From Saprospiraceae bacterium (GTDB lineage: Bacteria; Bacteroidota; Bacteroidia; Chitinophagales; Saprospiraceae), in NCBI GenBank assembly GCA_016715405.1, contig JADKAE010000015.1, positions 62,001-126,000 of the forward strand: 64,000 nt of DNA, read 5' to 3'. Of the stretch, positions 25,935-35,447 are shown in pieces; the first letter of the stretch is position 1, and every line of letters begins with the position of its first letter. The notes under the pieces were generated by a model. It was given only the letters and a program-made list of their open reading frames with translations. It ran no database searches and was not told the DNA's origin. A program made the position numbers and the translations under genes.

Positions 25935-28351
25935 CTACTCTGGTATCAAAGGGAGTTCGGCGTAATACACCTCATAATCTTCTCTTTTTATGCTAAATCC
26001 CTTGTGCTCAAACAGCCGAAGCATAGCTTTGTTGGTAGCCAATACGTTGGCGGTGATTTTTTGAAAGCCCATATCGCGGGCAATATCGAGGATAAAATCA
26101 GTGAGCAGGCTACCTAATCCTTGTCCATGCCAGGGATCGGCTACTACGATAGCGTATTCGGCACTTTCTTTCCAGGCGTCGGAAATGATGCGCACTACGC
26201 CGATCATCTTTTTTTCACCGTTTTCTTCCAGTTCGGCAATGATGGCCATTTCTCTGTCGTAGTCGATCTGCGTAAAGCGAGCTATAAACTCGTGGGTCAA
26301 TTTGGGTACATAACCGAAAAAGCGAAAATAAAGGGTTTCTCTGGAGAGCAGTTCAAACATTTTGATCTCCATTTCTTCGTCTTCGGGGCGAATCGGCCGC
26401 AGCACTACGGGTTTGCCGTTTTTGAGCATTACCTGCCTGCGGTAATACGCCGGATAAGGCGATATAACGAGGTGGTCGTATGGGCGGACGCCCCGCTGAA
26501 ATCCGGAAGGCTCCAGCTCCATTTTTACGGAAGAGACCCCGCCGCCTCTCCGGTTGAGAAGAACGGGGTTGGCGGTGATCCGGTTGATTTCCGGAAAATC
26601 CATCACGAGGTAGGCGAAACGGCACAGCAGTTCTTCGAGCTCTTCCACTTGACGCCACCGCCGCCGCCTTCTCCGCACAGTAGGGGATAAATGCGGGTGT
26701 TTTCAATGAGGCGGCGCGCCAGCGGAATATTGAGCGGTGGAAGTCCTAAGCGCCAATCGCGGTATACGTGCGCGCCGGGACCGCCCAGTCCGAAGCGAAT
26801 GATTGGCCCAAATGTGGGATCTTTTCTCGAGCCAAAAAGCAAGGGGTAGTGCTCGGCCATATTAGCCCCTTCGATCATGGGAATATGGTAGCAATCCAGC
26901 AACTGCCGGCAAATGTCCTGGTCGAGCTCGGTTTGACCTGCTGACATTGCCGCTTGTATAAGTTTAGCCGCGCGGTCTTTGTCGGGCGTAAATTCGGCAG
27001 GCGTAGCCGGCGGCGCTTCCTGCAGCAGTTGCAGGTTGCGGTGGTGCCGGTACATTCTCAGGAAGGCATCCACAGCGCTTTCGGGGAAGCGGTAGTTGGG
27101 TATTTTGCCTGCTTCCAGCACATTGCGCGCTTTGCGCACCTCGCGTTCGCCCATCCACGAGGCAATCACCGGTTTGTAGGTGTGTTGCGCCACTTCGACA
27201 ACGGCATCCGCCACGGCTTCCGGCTGGGTGACGAATAAGGGCGTGAGTACCAGCAAGGCGCCGTCCACCTGCGGGTCTTGCAGGCAGATAGTCAGAGCTT
27301 TTGCGTAGGCCTCGGGGCTGTCAAATCCGTAAAGGTTGACGGGATTCACTACAGGATAAGGAGAAGGGGCTATTTCGCGCAATTGCTGGAGCGTGGTTTT
27401 CTTCGAGGGCGGCAAGTTTCCCGCCGTTGAGGTGCAAATAATCGGCTGCCAGGGCGCCGGGGCCGTCGGCGTTGGTAATTACTGCCAGGCGATTGCCCAG
27501 CGGGCGCGGCTGCAAAGCCAAAAAATGCGCGCAATTGAAGAGTTGGGCTACTGTTTCCACCCTGATGATGCCTGCCCGCCGAAAAGCGGCGTCGTAAGGG
27601 CTTTCTTCCCTGTTGCTGGTTTTCCTGCCGGCTTTTAATACGATGATGGGTTTGGTGCGGGCAAAGGCACGGGCTGCGCTCAAAAACCGCCGGGCTTCGC
27701 TGAGGTGCTCCATGTAAATCAGGATGCACGAAGTGTGCGAATCAGAACCGAAGTAATCAATGAGGTCGTCAAAGTTGACGTCGGCAGTCTCCCCCAGTGA
27801 AACAAAATAGCTGAAACCTATGCGGTGCTCCACGGCCCAGTCCAATACCGATAACCCCAACGAACCGCTTTGTGTGATAAAGGCAAGATTGCCCTTGCGC
27901 GTTTCCTGTCGCGATTGGGTGGCGTTGAGTTTGTGGTTGGTATTAATTAAGCCCAGGCTCTGAGGCCCAACAGGCGCATGCCGTAGCGCCTGGCCAACTG
28001 GCTGATTGCTTCGCGGTTGGCCTCCTTCTGGGTTAGGTTTTCACCCGGAGAACTCGCCACAATCAAGCCGCCGACACCGGCCCGGCCGCATTCTTCTACT
28101 ACTTTTAATACGGCATAATCGGGTGTGGCCACGATCGCCAGGTCAACCTTGACAGGCACTTTGGCAATAGCGCTATAACAAGTAAGCTCTCCTACCTGTC
28201 GGTGTTTGGGGTTTACGGGTATGATCTGCCCGCCATAACCTTTGTCGAGCAGGTTTTTTAGAAATGGAAAAGCCGGACTCGATTCGCGCATGGTGCCGCC
28301 AATCACAGCTATGGTACCTGGTTGGAAAAGCCGTTCAGGTTGCTTGCGCAT
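25935..28351 (-). CDS. Pat-type protein lysine acetyltransferase: ADP-forming acyl-CoA synthetase-like domains plus GNAT (three frame breaks)
   Basis: Order of parts: an N-terminal CoA-binding domain (RLFQPGTIAVIGG), a succinyl-CoA-ligase-like domain (FITQSGSLGLSVLDWA), an ATP-grasp-type region (from about 26960: CRQLLDCYHIPMIEGANMAEHYPL) and a C-terminal GNAT acetyltransferase (VVLRPIRPEDEEMEIKMFEL, with acetyl-CoA loop ADPWHGQGLGSLLTDFI). This is the architecture of Pat/YfiQ enzymes, which acetylate lysines such as that of acetyl-CoA synthetase. Frame breaks lie near 27945, 27390 and 26660. Downstream of a deacetylase and a UspA gene on the same strand, it suggests a reversible acetylation unit. 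Whether the synthetase part is active or only a sensor is unknown. Confidence 0.85.
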
Positions 28352-28441
28352 GTTGCGGTGAAAGTATCCAGGAGGAGGGGGCGAGGGGGAGAGGGCGAAA
28401 GGGCGACAATTACCCTGATCTCCCCTCGCCCCCTCTCCCCC

Positions 28442-28522
28442 AATGCCATTAGTTGCTAGGGAGGCATGTTTACTAAACTTTCGGAAGTTTAGTAAACATG
28501 ATAAGCTTAACTTAATGGCATT
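28442..28522. repeat. Nested palindromic element, 81 bp, inside C-rich repeat
   Basis: The outer arms AATGCCATTA (28442-28451) and TAATGGCATT (28513-28522) are perfect inverted repeats. Inside is a perfect 16-bp stem CATGTTTACTAAACTT (28465-28480) / (28485-28500) with loop TCGG. The element is embedded in a purine/pyrimidine repeat pair (GGGGGCGAGGGGGAGAGGG at 28376 and CCCTCTCCCCCTCGC at 28524). It looks like a small inserted palindromic element or a strong hairpin in the Pat mRNA leader. Confidence 0.75.
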
Positions 28523-28560
28523 GCCCTCTCCCCCTCGCTCCTGGTTATATCAATTGTGTA

Positions 28561-29518
28561 TTAAAACTTCCAATAAGGCTCCAGCTTGGCCATGCCGGCG
28601 TGCAGATACATCTCGTAGGTTTCCCAAACCCGCATGCCCGAGGTAGAAAAATCGGCTTCATAAGCCATCTGCCTGCCTTCAATGCCTGCTACGAAATTGA
28701 GCAGACACCTGGGCATTTCTTCGATATTGTAACCGCCCTCCAGTATAGCAAAGATACGCGGAAATCGCTCGCCAAGCCATTTACCTACCGAATAATAGGT
28801 ATTGGTCGACAAGTGGAGGTCGAGCAACAGGTCGTAGCGATGCGCGTCAAATCCCGCTGAAACCGCTACTACATCGGGCTGAAAAGCCTGCATTACCGGC
28901 AGATAGTGCTGCAAGGCATCGAGAAAATATCATCGGCAGCGCCGGGCGGCAGCGGGATGTTGATGTTAAAACCCAGACCCCTCCCCTCGCCTATCTCGTC
29001 TACAAAACCATTTCCCGGAAAGGCCGGATACTGGTGCAGCGACAAAAAAAGCACCTTGTCGGTGGGGTAAAAAATAAAAGAAGTGCCGTCACCCCTATGT
29101 CCGTCAATGTCGAGGATACAAACTCGCTTGCCCTGATCAACGAGGTATTGGGTAGCAATAGCGATATTATTGAACAAGCAAAAACCCGAAGCCCTGGCGG
29201 GATAGGCATGGTGACCGGGAGGGCGTACAATGGCAAAGCCTGCCGTTCGGCAGCTAATACGGCCGCACCTACGGCATAACAAGCCGTCTCATAGCTAAGC
29301 GTGCCCACTACGGTATCTTCGTCGAGATGGCCGCCCCAAAGGCCCATCTCTTTTACCCTTTCAATATAATCGCTGCGGTGTACCAATCCCAGCAGCGATT
29401 CGCCGTTGGGCAGGGGCGTATCGGGAAAATCGGTGAAATAATCCAGCCGCTTGGCATTTTCGGGATGGTGGTGGCCGGTTTCGTGTTGCAGAAATACCCG
29501 GTTGTAAAGGATGTCCAT
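28561..29518 (-). CDS. HDAC-family (AcuC-like) deacetylase (two frame breaks)
   Basis: The product belongs to the class of zinc deacetylases related to AcuC and histone deacetylases. The start MDILYNRVFLQHETGHHHPENAKRL, the active-site RPPGHHAYPARASGFCLFNN, DIDGHRGDGTSFIFY with metal ligands, SAGFDAHRYD and LEGGYN are all present in order. Frame breaks lie near 29250 and 28910. The first part is in the same open frame as the preceding UspA gene with no stop between, so I set the start at the ATG at 29518 by comparison with the family. Together with the downstream Pat-like gene it would reverse lysine acetylation. Confidence 0.85.
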
Positions 29519-30385
29519 GCAGGTGCGTTTATTCCTTTCCTTCAACACCAGGAGCGGCACTCGGGTATGCAGCGCCATCTTGCGGGTCTGACTGCGATGG
29601 AAGATGCCTTCTACCCATCCGTAATGCGGCGATAGCATAATGACCAGATCGGCATCGTAATTGTTGGCAAATTCTTCGATGGCATCGGTCACCGTATCGC
29701 CCTCCAGGGTTTGGAAATTGATTTGCAAAGTAGGCACTTTTTGAGCAAAAATGGCCCCCAGATCGGCAAAATCGAGTACACGCTCTACCGAACCGTCCAT
29801 ATTGACATGCACGCAGTGCAATACAGGGCTGAAAGGCTCCAGCATTTTACCTACTTTCCAAATGTAATAAGGATCGCAATCGGCCAGATTTGATGCATAT
29901 ACGGCTACATGAATATCTTCTTTTTGGGCATGTTCGGGCACTATCCACACCGGGCAATGCGCACGGCCCACTACGCCGGTGGTCACACTGCCGAAAGTGC
30001 GCTCCAGGGCATTGTGTTCGCCCCTGGTACCCAATACAATGAGATCGGCTTCGTCGCGCTCAGCCACTTGTACAATGGAGTTTACCGGCCCCCCGATCTC
30101 GAGATCGGTAACAATTTCCACCTGCTGGCCAAAGCCACCTGCTTTGGCTTGCGCCATCCCCAGGTCGATAAATGCCTGTAGGGCTTCTTTCGCCGCATTG
30201 ATTTTGGCTCGCGTTGCCTGTGTAGCTACCACGGGTAGATCCATGGCCTCGTATTCCGGGTAAATGACGTGCAACAACCGGACTTGCGCACTGTATTTTT
30301 CAGCCAGCCACAAACAATATTTAAATGCGTGCTGCGCAGGTTCCGAAAAATCAGTGGGAAACAGGATGGTGGTGATCTCTTTCAT
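29519..30385 (-). CDS. Tandem universal stress protein (two UspA domains)
   Basis: Two UspA domains lie in series: residues 1-150 with the ATP-binding motif GTRGEHNALERTFGSVTTGVV, and about 155-285, a second copy without a clean glycine-rich loop (LSPHYGWVEGIFHRSQTRKM). The first domain opens ITTILFPTDFSEPAQHAFKYCLWLAEK. Such proteins bind ATP or AMP and respond to stress. No stop codon separates it from the deacetylase: the frame runs LLVLKERNKRTC into MDILYNR. Either this is a real fusion, or one base is missing before a TAA that is present in the next frame. Confidence 0.85.
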
Positions 30386-30511
30386 GGCTCTGCTATTGAC
30401 GATGTTATTCTTCTCAAAGAAAAACCTTTCTAATCAAGCTCTTATTGTCAAAAGTCATATTTCAGAGTGATTTTTTTTAACAGCTCACTGTACCCGCTCA
30501 CTGTTTATCAT

Positions 30512-31465
30512 TCACACAGATACTGTTTCGTTGATCTTATCCAGTTCGAGTACTACGCGCGAGCCGTCGTTATAGTACATCGGGGCAAATTTGACGTTCC
30601 ATGTTAATTCGCGGTAAGTATACGAACTATTGGCGTGTACCTGCTGGGCAAACGTCTCGTCGTAGCCGGCAATCAACACAATAAGCTCCACCTCCATGTC
30701 AGCTACTTCCTGGGGCGTCTTGCGCCACAGCGGGCTTTCTTCATCTATGGGATGCACGATGGTCCAGTTGAGCGGCAACAACACCACGCGCTCGCGTTCA
30801 AGGGGTAAGGGTGAAAATTTGCGGCGCGAATCCCTTCCATCGTGCTCCAACCAGCTCATCGTAACGGTAACCTCCATGTTGATAATGCGGTTATTGCGCA
30901 GGTTGGCCAGCCGGAATTGCAGGCTGGTCATATCGCGATAGGGGGCTATCAGCGCGTGGTCGCTGAAGATGATCTGCGCCTTGGGGCGCGAAAACCGGGC
31001 AAACAACAAGCCGGTAACCAGCGAAAAGCTGAGCAAGCCTACGAGCGCGTCAACAGCGGCAAGCAGACTGGATGCCGGCGTTTTGGGACTAATAGCGCCC
31101 TAACCTACCGTAGTAAACGTTTGCGTACTGAGAAAAAAAGCATGGGCAAAACGGTGCCATTCGTCACCGTCTTCCACGCCGTTAAACGCGCCGTTGCCCA
31201 ACAAAGCAAAAAGCAACGCGAACAACCCATTTATAAATATAAAAAAGACCACCACCACCAGTAAAAAACGCCACCAGGACATCTCCACCAGCCATTGGTA
31301 TAGCGCAAAAGAACGCCTGCCTTTGCGCAACACATTGAAAGAACCGTCCTTATTGATCAATCTTTCGCCGGAAGCGGTTATTTTTGTTCCAAAGCCCAGA
31401 TCATTGTTAATGTCCTTTCGGGAAATTCCCATGGATTGCCTGGATTGATTACGCTTAAATGCCAT
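30512..31465 (-). CDS. KirBac-type inward-rectifier potassium channel with in-frame amber codon in the selectivity filter
   Basis: The product has the Kir layout: a slide helix, first span (WWRFLLVVVVFFIFINGLFALLFALL), pore helix (HAFFLSTQTFTT), filter, second span (LVGLLSFSLVTGLLFARFSRP) and a C-terminal cytoplasmic Ig-like gating domain (IIFSDHALIAPYRDMTSLQFRLANLR...). The filter should read TVGYG, but the codon for Tyr is TAG (31102-31100), and the downstream part continues in the same frame (GAISPKTPASS). The gene is therefore interrupted by a base substitution, not an indel. Its ATG overlaps the start codon of the divergent Rieske gene; a second Met (residue 12) is the likelier start. 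Confidence 0.85.
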
Positions 31466-32548
31466 GATTAAATTGCAAATTCACCCCGATATACGCAAGG
31501 CAGCAACGCTGCCGGCCGCTTTTTATCGCGACGCTGCCGTTTTCGAGGCGGTGAAAGAAAAAATTTGGTCTACCTGCTGGCACTATGCCGCCGATGCGTC
31601 GGTAATTGCCGCCCCCGGACAATACTTCCCGCTCACCCTATTAGAAGGGGTACTCGACGAGCCGTTGGTATTGACACAAAACATCGATGGGCGTACCTAT
31701 TGTTTATCAAATGTATGCACCCACCGCGGAAAAATTATTGCCGAAGCCCCCGGCGAACATCGACAGCTATCCTGTGGCTACCACGGCCGCTGCTTCCGAC
31801 TCGATGGTTCTTTTAAAAGTATGCCCGCTTTTGAAGAAGTAAAAGATTTTCCTACTGATAACGACAACCTGCGGCAAATAGCATTGTCTGAATGGATGGG
31901 CTTGCTGTTCGTTTCGCTGCAACCCGAAGTTTCTTTTTCAAAAATGGTGCGCCCCATCCAGGAACGCCTTTCCTGGTTGCCTTTAGATACGCTGGAATTA
32001 GCTTCGCAGCACTCCCAGGACTATGAGGTAGAAGCCAACTGGGCCTTGTATTGCGACAATTATCTCGAAGGGTTTCACATTCCCTTTGTACACCCCGCGC
32101 TCAACAAAGCCATCGAATTTGGAGAATACGAATACGAGCTTTTTCCGTATTGTAACCTGCAAAAGCTATCGCTAAAGCCGATGAGCCCTATTTTTCTCCC
32201 CCTGAGGGTTCTCCCGACTACGGCCGGCGCATCTATGCCTATTATTTCTGGGTGTTCCCCAACCTGATGTTCAATTTCTACCCCTGGGGATTGTCGCTCA
32301 ATATTGTAGAACCGCTTTCGTTTAACCGAACAAAAGTGCGCTTTCGCACGTATTACTTCGCCGATAGTGTTCGCGACCGCGAACGAAACCAACTCGATAT
32401 TACGGAACTGGAAGACGAAGCTGTGGTGCAAAGCGTGCAGCAGGGCATCCAGTCGCGCTTTTACGACAGCGGCCGCTATTCGCCCACGATGGAGTTATGC
32501 GTGCACCATTTTCACCGGCTTATTGCCAAGGCATTGGAACAAGATTGA
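31464..32548 (+). CDS. Rieske non-haem iron oxygenase alpha subunit (one frame break)
   Basis: The Rieske [2Fe-2S] ligands are seen in CTHRG and CGYHGRCF (residues about 85-115). The catalytic iron site is NYLEGFHIPFVHP with the two histidines, and the C-terminal part FNFYPWGLSLNIVEP closes the SRPBCC-like domain. The frame breaks near 32160 in an AAAA run; the missing link reads DEPYFSPPEGSPDYGRRIY. Members hydroxylate or demethylate aromatic or quaternary ammonium compounds; the substrate here is unknown. No reductase partner is nearby. Its start codon overlaps that of the Kir gene on the other strand. Confidence 0.87.
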
Positions 32549-32577
32549 TTCACCCGATAATTTTTTTTTATGGTAAC

Positions 32578-32692
32578 AGTTTAGCGTTAGGGTTTAGTGC
32601 ATACGCAGTTTAGCGTTAGGGTTTAGTTTATCTAAACATTCAGCTAAACCCAACCGCTAAACCCAACCGCTAAACCCTCCTAAACAGATACT
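32578..32692 (+). repeat. CTAAACC-family inverted repeat element (copy 4)
   Basis: GTTTAGCGTTAGGGTTTAG units on the left meet GCTAAACCCAACCGCTAAAC units on the right at GTTTAGTTTATCTAAAC (32621-32637), a mutated form of the palindrome at 10661. The element lies just before the amidohydrolase gene. Confidence 0.85.
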
Positions 32693-32705
32693 TTTATGAA
32701 AAAAA

Positions 32706-33803
32706 ATGAACACGCTGTTTGCCTTTATCCTTTTTGCGCTTTCGCTAAATGCCCAGGATCTTAAAGTAGACACCAGCATGCGTATGGATTTTGAGGCCTA
32801 CGACCCGCCTTCCACGCTGGTAGTACCCGAACACCAGGTGACGCGCGCCAAATTCCCCTTTATCGACGTGCACAGCCACCACTGGCGCATGGCCGATCAA
32901 GACCTCAGCGTACTGATCGGACAAATGGATTCGCTCAATATGGGCATCGTTGTGAACCTCAGCGGCAGGGGCGGCGCAGCCTTAAAAGCCATGTCCGACA
33001 ATATCAAAAAATACGGCTACCAGGGCCGCATAGCCCTGTTTACCAATATCGAAATCCGCAGCATCGGAGACCCCGACTGGCTGGAAAATACGATCAAGCA
33101 ACTGGAATACGACGTGCAAAACGGCGCTGTAGGCCTCAAAATTTACAAAAGCCAGGGCATGGACCACAAGGATTCAAGCGGTCAGCGTATTACCATCGAC
33201 GACCCCCGCCTCGATCCGGTATGGGAAAAATGCGGCCAACTGGGCATCCCTGTGCTAATCCATTCAGGCGACCCCAAGCAGTTCTGGGAACCCTTCGACG
33301 CCAATAACGAACGCTGGCTCGAACTCAAAACGCACCCCGCCGCAAGCGCAGCCACGACGACCCCGCGCCCTGGGAGCAAATACTGGCCGAACAACACAAC
33401 ATCTTCAAAAACACCCCGCACCACCTTTATCAACGCTCACATGGGCTGGTTTCCCAACGACCTGCAGCACCTGGGCAGCATACTCGACGACATGCCCAAT
33501 GTATACGTGGAAATCGGCGCCGTGATCGCCGAATTGGGCCGCCAACCCCGCGCTGCCCGGCAGTTTTTTGAAAAATATCAGGACCGCGTACTTTTCGGCA
33601 AAGATGCCTACCACCCCGAGGAATATCCCACCTATTTCAGGGTGCTCGAAACCGCCGATGAATATTTCCCCTACTACAAGCGCTATCACGCCTTCTGGCG
33701 TATGTACGGACTGGAATTGCCCGATAATATTTTGAAAAAATTGTATTATAAAAACGCCCTGAAAATTATTCCGGGCCTCGATAAATCCCAATTCCCCCGG
33801 TAA
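32706..33803 (+). CDS. Secreted amidohydrolase-2-family metal hydrolase (compensating frame breaks)
   Basis: A signal peptide (MNTLFAFILFALSLNAQ) leads into a TIM-barrel amidohydrolase: FIDVHSHHW with metal-binding histidines, LKIYKSQGMDH, GIPVLIHSGDP, TTFINAHMGWFPND and LFGKDAYHPEEYPTYFRVLE. Between about 33337 and 33415 the frame shifts and returns; in the other frame the stretch reads RKRSHDDPAPWEQILAEQHN, as expected for the family. An ATG nine bases upstream in another frame (ATG plus A8) may mark the true start if the A run is miscounted. The substrate is unknown. Confidence 0.82.
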   Translation: MNTLFAFILFALSLNAQDLKVDTSMRMDFEAYDPPSTLVVPEHQVTRAKFPFIDVHSHHWRMADQDLSVLIGQMDSLNMGIVVNLSGRGGAALKAMSDNIKKYGYQGRIALFTNIEIRSIGDPDWLENTIKQLEYDVQNGAVGLKIYKSQGMDHKDSSGQRITIDDPRLDPVWEKCGQLGIPVLIHSGDPKQFWEPFDANNERWLELKTHPAASAATTTPRPGSKYWPNNTTSSKTPRTTFINAHMGWFPNDLQHLGSILDDMPNVYVEIGAVIAELGRQPRAARQFFEKYQDRVLFGKDAYHPEEYPTYFRVLETADEYFPYYKRYHAFWRMYGLELPDNILKKLYYKNALKIIPGLDKSQFPR

Positions 33804-33813
33804 TGTATAAAAT

Positions 33814-34884
33814 ATGAAATGGTGGATCGCAACAATCCTTGTGCCGGCTCTGGCCTGGCCGTTTGACAATGCCCGCTCGCAGGCCGACACGGTATTTATC
33901 TCCAATCCTTCCTTTGAAGCCGATGTGGCCCTGTTTTCGCAGGATACGGCCGGCTGGGTCGACTGCGGTTTCCTGTCGGAAGCCCCGGCAGCGATCCAGC
34001 CAGGGCAATACGATGTGCGTATGGCGCCTAAGGACCAACGCTACTACATGAGCCTGGTAGTTAGAGAAAACTATACCTGGGATGCCATCGGACAAAAACT
34101 GGAAAAACCCCTCGAACCAGGCAAATGTTACGAGTGGACCGTCTACCTCGCTCAATCGCCTCACTACGTCGATTACGCACGCAGGCACGCAGGCAAGGTG
34201 CGCTACAACAATCCTATACAGCTTTTTATCTGGGGCGGCAGCGGCTTTTGCCAGGCCGGACAGCTGCTGGCCGAAACAGCAGTGGTAAAACACAAAAACT
34301 GGCAAGCCTACCAACTGGTATTCCGGCCGCAAAAACCAGTGTATTATATTACGCTACACGCGTATTACCTCAATCCGCTGGCAGCCGCGTATAACGGCCA
34401 TATTCTAGTTGACAATGCCTCTCATATCGTATCCATACCCTGCACAGATCAACCGGAAGAGCCATTAGACGCAGGCAAAGTGCTAACGCTTTCACCACCG
34501 TCTTTAGAAGCCCTCGAACGCTATATTTCACTTCATGGGCCGCACATTATTTTTTCTTCCAAAAAATTGGAGCTCGAAGAAAAAGCCGATACCGATTTTT
34601 TTCGCCCCGAATATCTCTCGTATGCCCATATGTCGGTAATTGCCAAAGGCGTGCGCTGGTTCGCAGGCCAAAAACTGATCATTGGCATAAAACCCCGCCC
34701 TAAGCGCCAGCTTGATGCCCGAATAGAATATATCAGCCAATATCTCCGCGACAGAGGCCTCAAGCCCGAGCAGTTTACCGTCGTGGTTTATGAAAAAACA
34801 GACAACGCTGCCTGGTTGGCAGAAAGCCCGGATATCGCGCTGAGACTCGCCCAGGATGGAGAGAGTGAGAGAGGGAGAGAGTGA
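33814..34884 (+). CDS. Secreted protein with carbohydrate-binding-like N-terminal domain, unknown function
   Basis: The signal peptide ends near NARSQA. The first 200 residues (VFISNPSFEADV..., GWVDCGFLSEAPAAIQPG, KPLEPGKCYEWTVYLAQS, ILVDNASHI) resemble the jelly-roll domain often found in Bacteroidota surface proteins with an N-terminal SNPSFE motif. The C-terminal 130 residues include IEYISQYLRDRGLKPEQFTV, which distantly recalls the end of an OmpA-like domain. I cannot assign a function. It starts 10 bases after the amidohydrolase and is probably in its operon. The tail GESERGRE is from a GA-rich repeat. Confidence 0.75.
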   Translation: MKWWIATILVPALAWPFDNARSQADTVFISNPSFEADVALFSQDTAGWVDCGFLSEAPAAIQPGQYDVRMAPKDQRYYMSLVVRENYTWDAIGQKLEKPLEPGKCYEWTVYLAQSPHYVDYARRHAGKVRYNNPIQLFIWGGSGFCQAGQLLAETAVVKHKNWQAYQLVFRPQKPVYYITLHAYYLNPLAAAYNGHILVDNASHIVSIPCTDQPEEPLDAGKVLTLSPPSLEALERYISLHGPHIIFSSKKLELEEKADTDFFRPEYLSYAHMSVIAKGVRWFAGQKLIIGIKPRPKRQLDARIEYISQYLRDRGLKPEQFTVVVYEKTDNAAWLAESPDIALRLAQDGESERGRE

Positions 34885-34949
34885 GAGAGGGAGAGATACT
34901 AAAAATCCAACAGTCCCAAAGTCCCAAAGTCTCACACTCTCACCCTCCC
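34858..34949. repeat. GA-rich / CT-rich inverted pair with AGTCCCAA units
   Basis: GGAGAGAGTGAGAGAGGGAG (34858-34899) faces CTCACACTCTCACCCTCCCC (34932-34951), with AGTCCCAAAGTCCCAAAG between them. The pair sits between convergent genes and could end both transcripts. Confidence 0.7.
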
Positions 34950-35379
34950 CTAATCCTCTCTGAGTTCTTTCAGGTTATTCGACAATTTGCGCAGTATGCG
35001 CAGGGTGCGGAGGCTGGGCAGGTCAAAAATGCCGGTAGTTATTTCGATAGAGGCGCTGCCCACGCGGCCGCCGAGGGGAGGATGTAACTTGCGAAGTTTG
35101 AGCTTTACGCCGCGCACCTGCTCGAAATGGTCTTCGATGCGATCAACCATGCGCTGCGCCACATTTTCAATCAATTGGGCGGGTTTGCGTATCTCTGCCT
35201 GGCAAAGCAAAACAGGGTTTCGTAGTTGAGGGTCTGAAACAAGTCGTCTTCCTCGGCGGCAGCGTCGATGCGCACATCCACAAATACATCGAGTACAAAC
35301 TCGTTGCCCAATATCTGTTCTTCTTCATAGAAACCGTGCGGGGCGTAAAATGAACGTCTTCAAGCGCTATAATTGCCAT
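34950..35379 (-). CDS. folB: Dihydroneopterin aldolase (two frame breaks)
   Basis: FolB converts dihydroneopterin to 6-hydroxymethyl-dihydropterin in folate synthesis. The start MAIIALEDVHF and the next frame's APHGFYEEEQILGNEFVLDVFVDV with DDLFQTLNYE match the family opening. The end, CQAEIRKPAQLIENVAQRMVDRI and KLRKLHPPLGG, matches its Pro-rich close. Frame breaks lie near 35350 and 35200. The total of about 140 residues is slightly longer than the usual 120. An exact -7 box lies upstream and the gene is divergent from aroB. Confidence 0.85.
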
Positions 35380-35400
35380 ATCGTTGTATCCTTGTTTTAG

Positions 35401-35408
35401 CAAAGATA
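35401..35408 (-). promoter_or_regulatory. Predicted -7 promoter element (TATCTTTG) of folB
   Basis: This exact reverse-strand match lies 22 bases before the folB ATG. The divergent aroB gene has only a near match, TATCTTCG, at 35421-35428. Confidence 0.55.
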
Positions 35409-35447
35409 ATACCAATGTGCTATCTTCGCACCACACACGTTTGCAAT

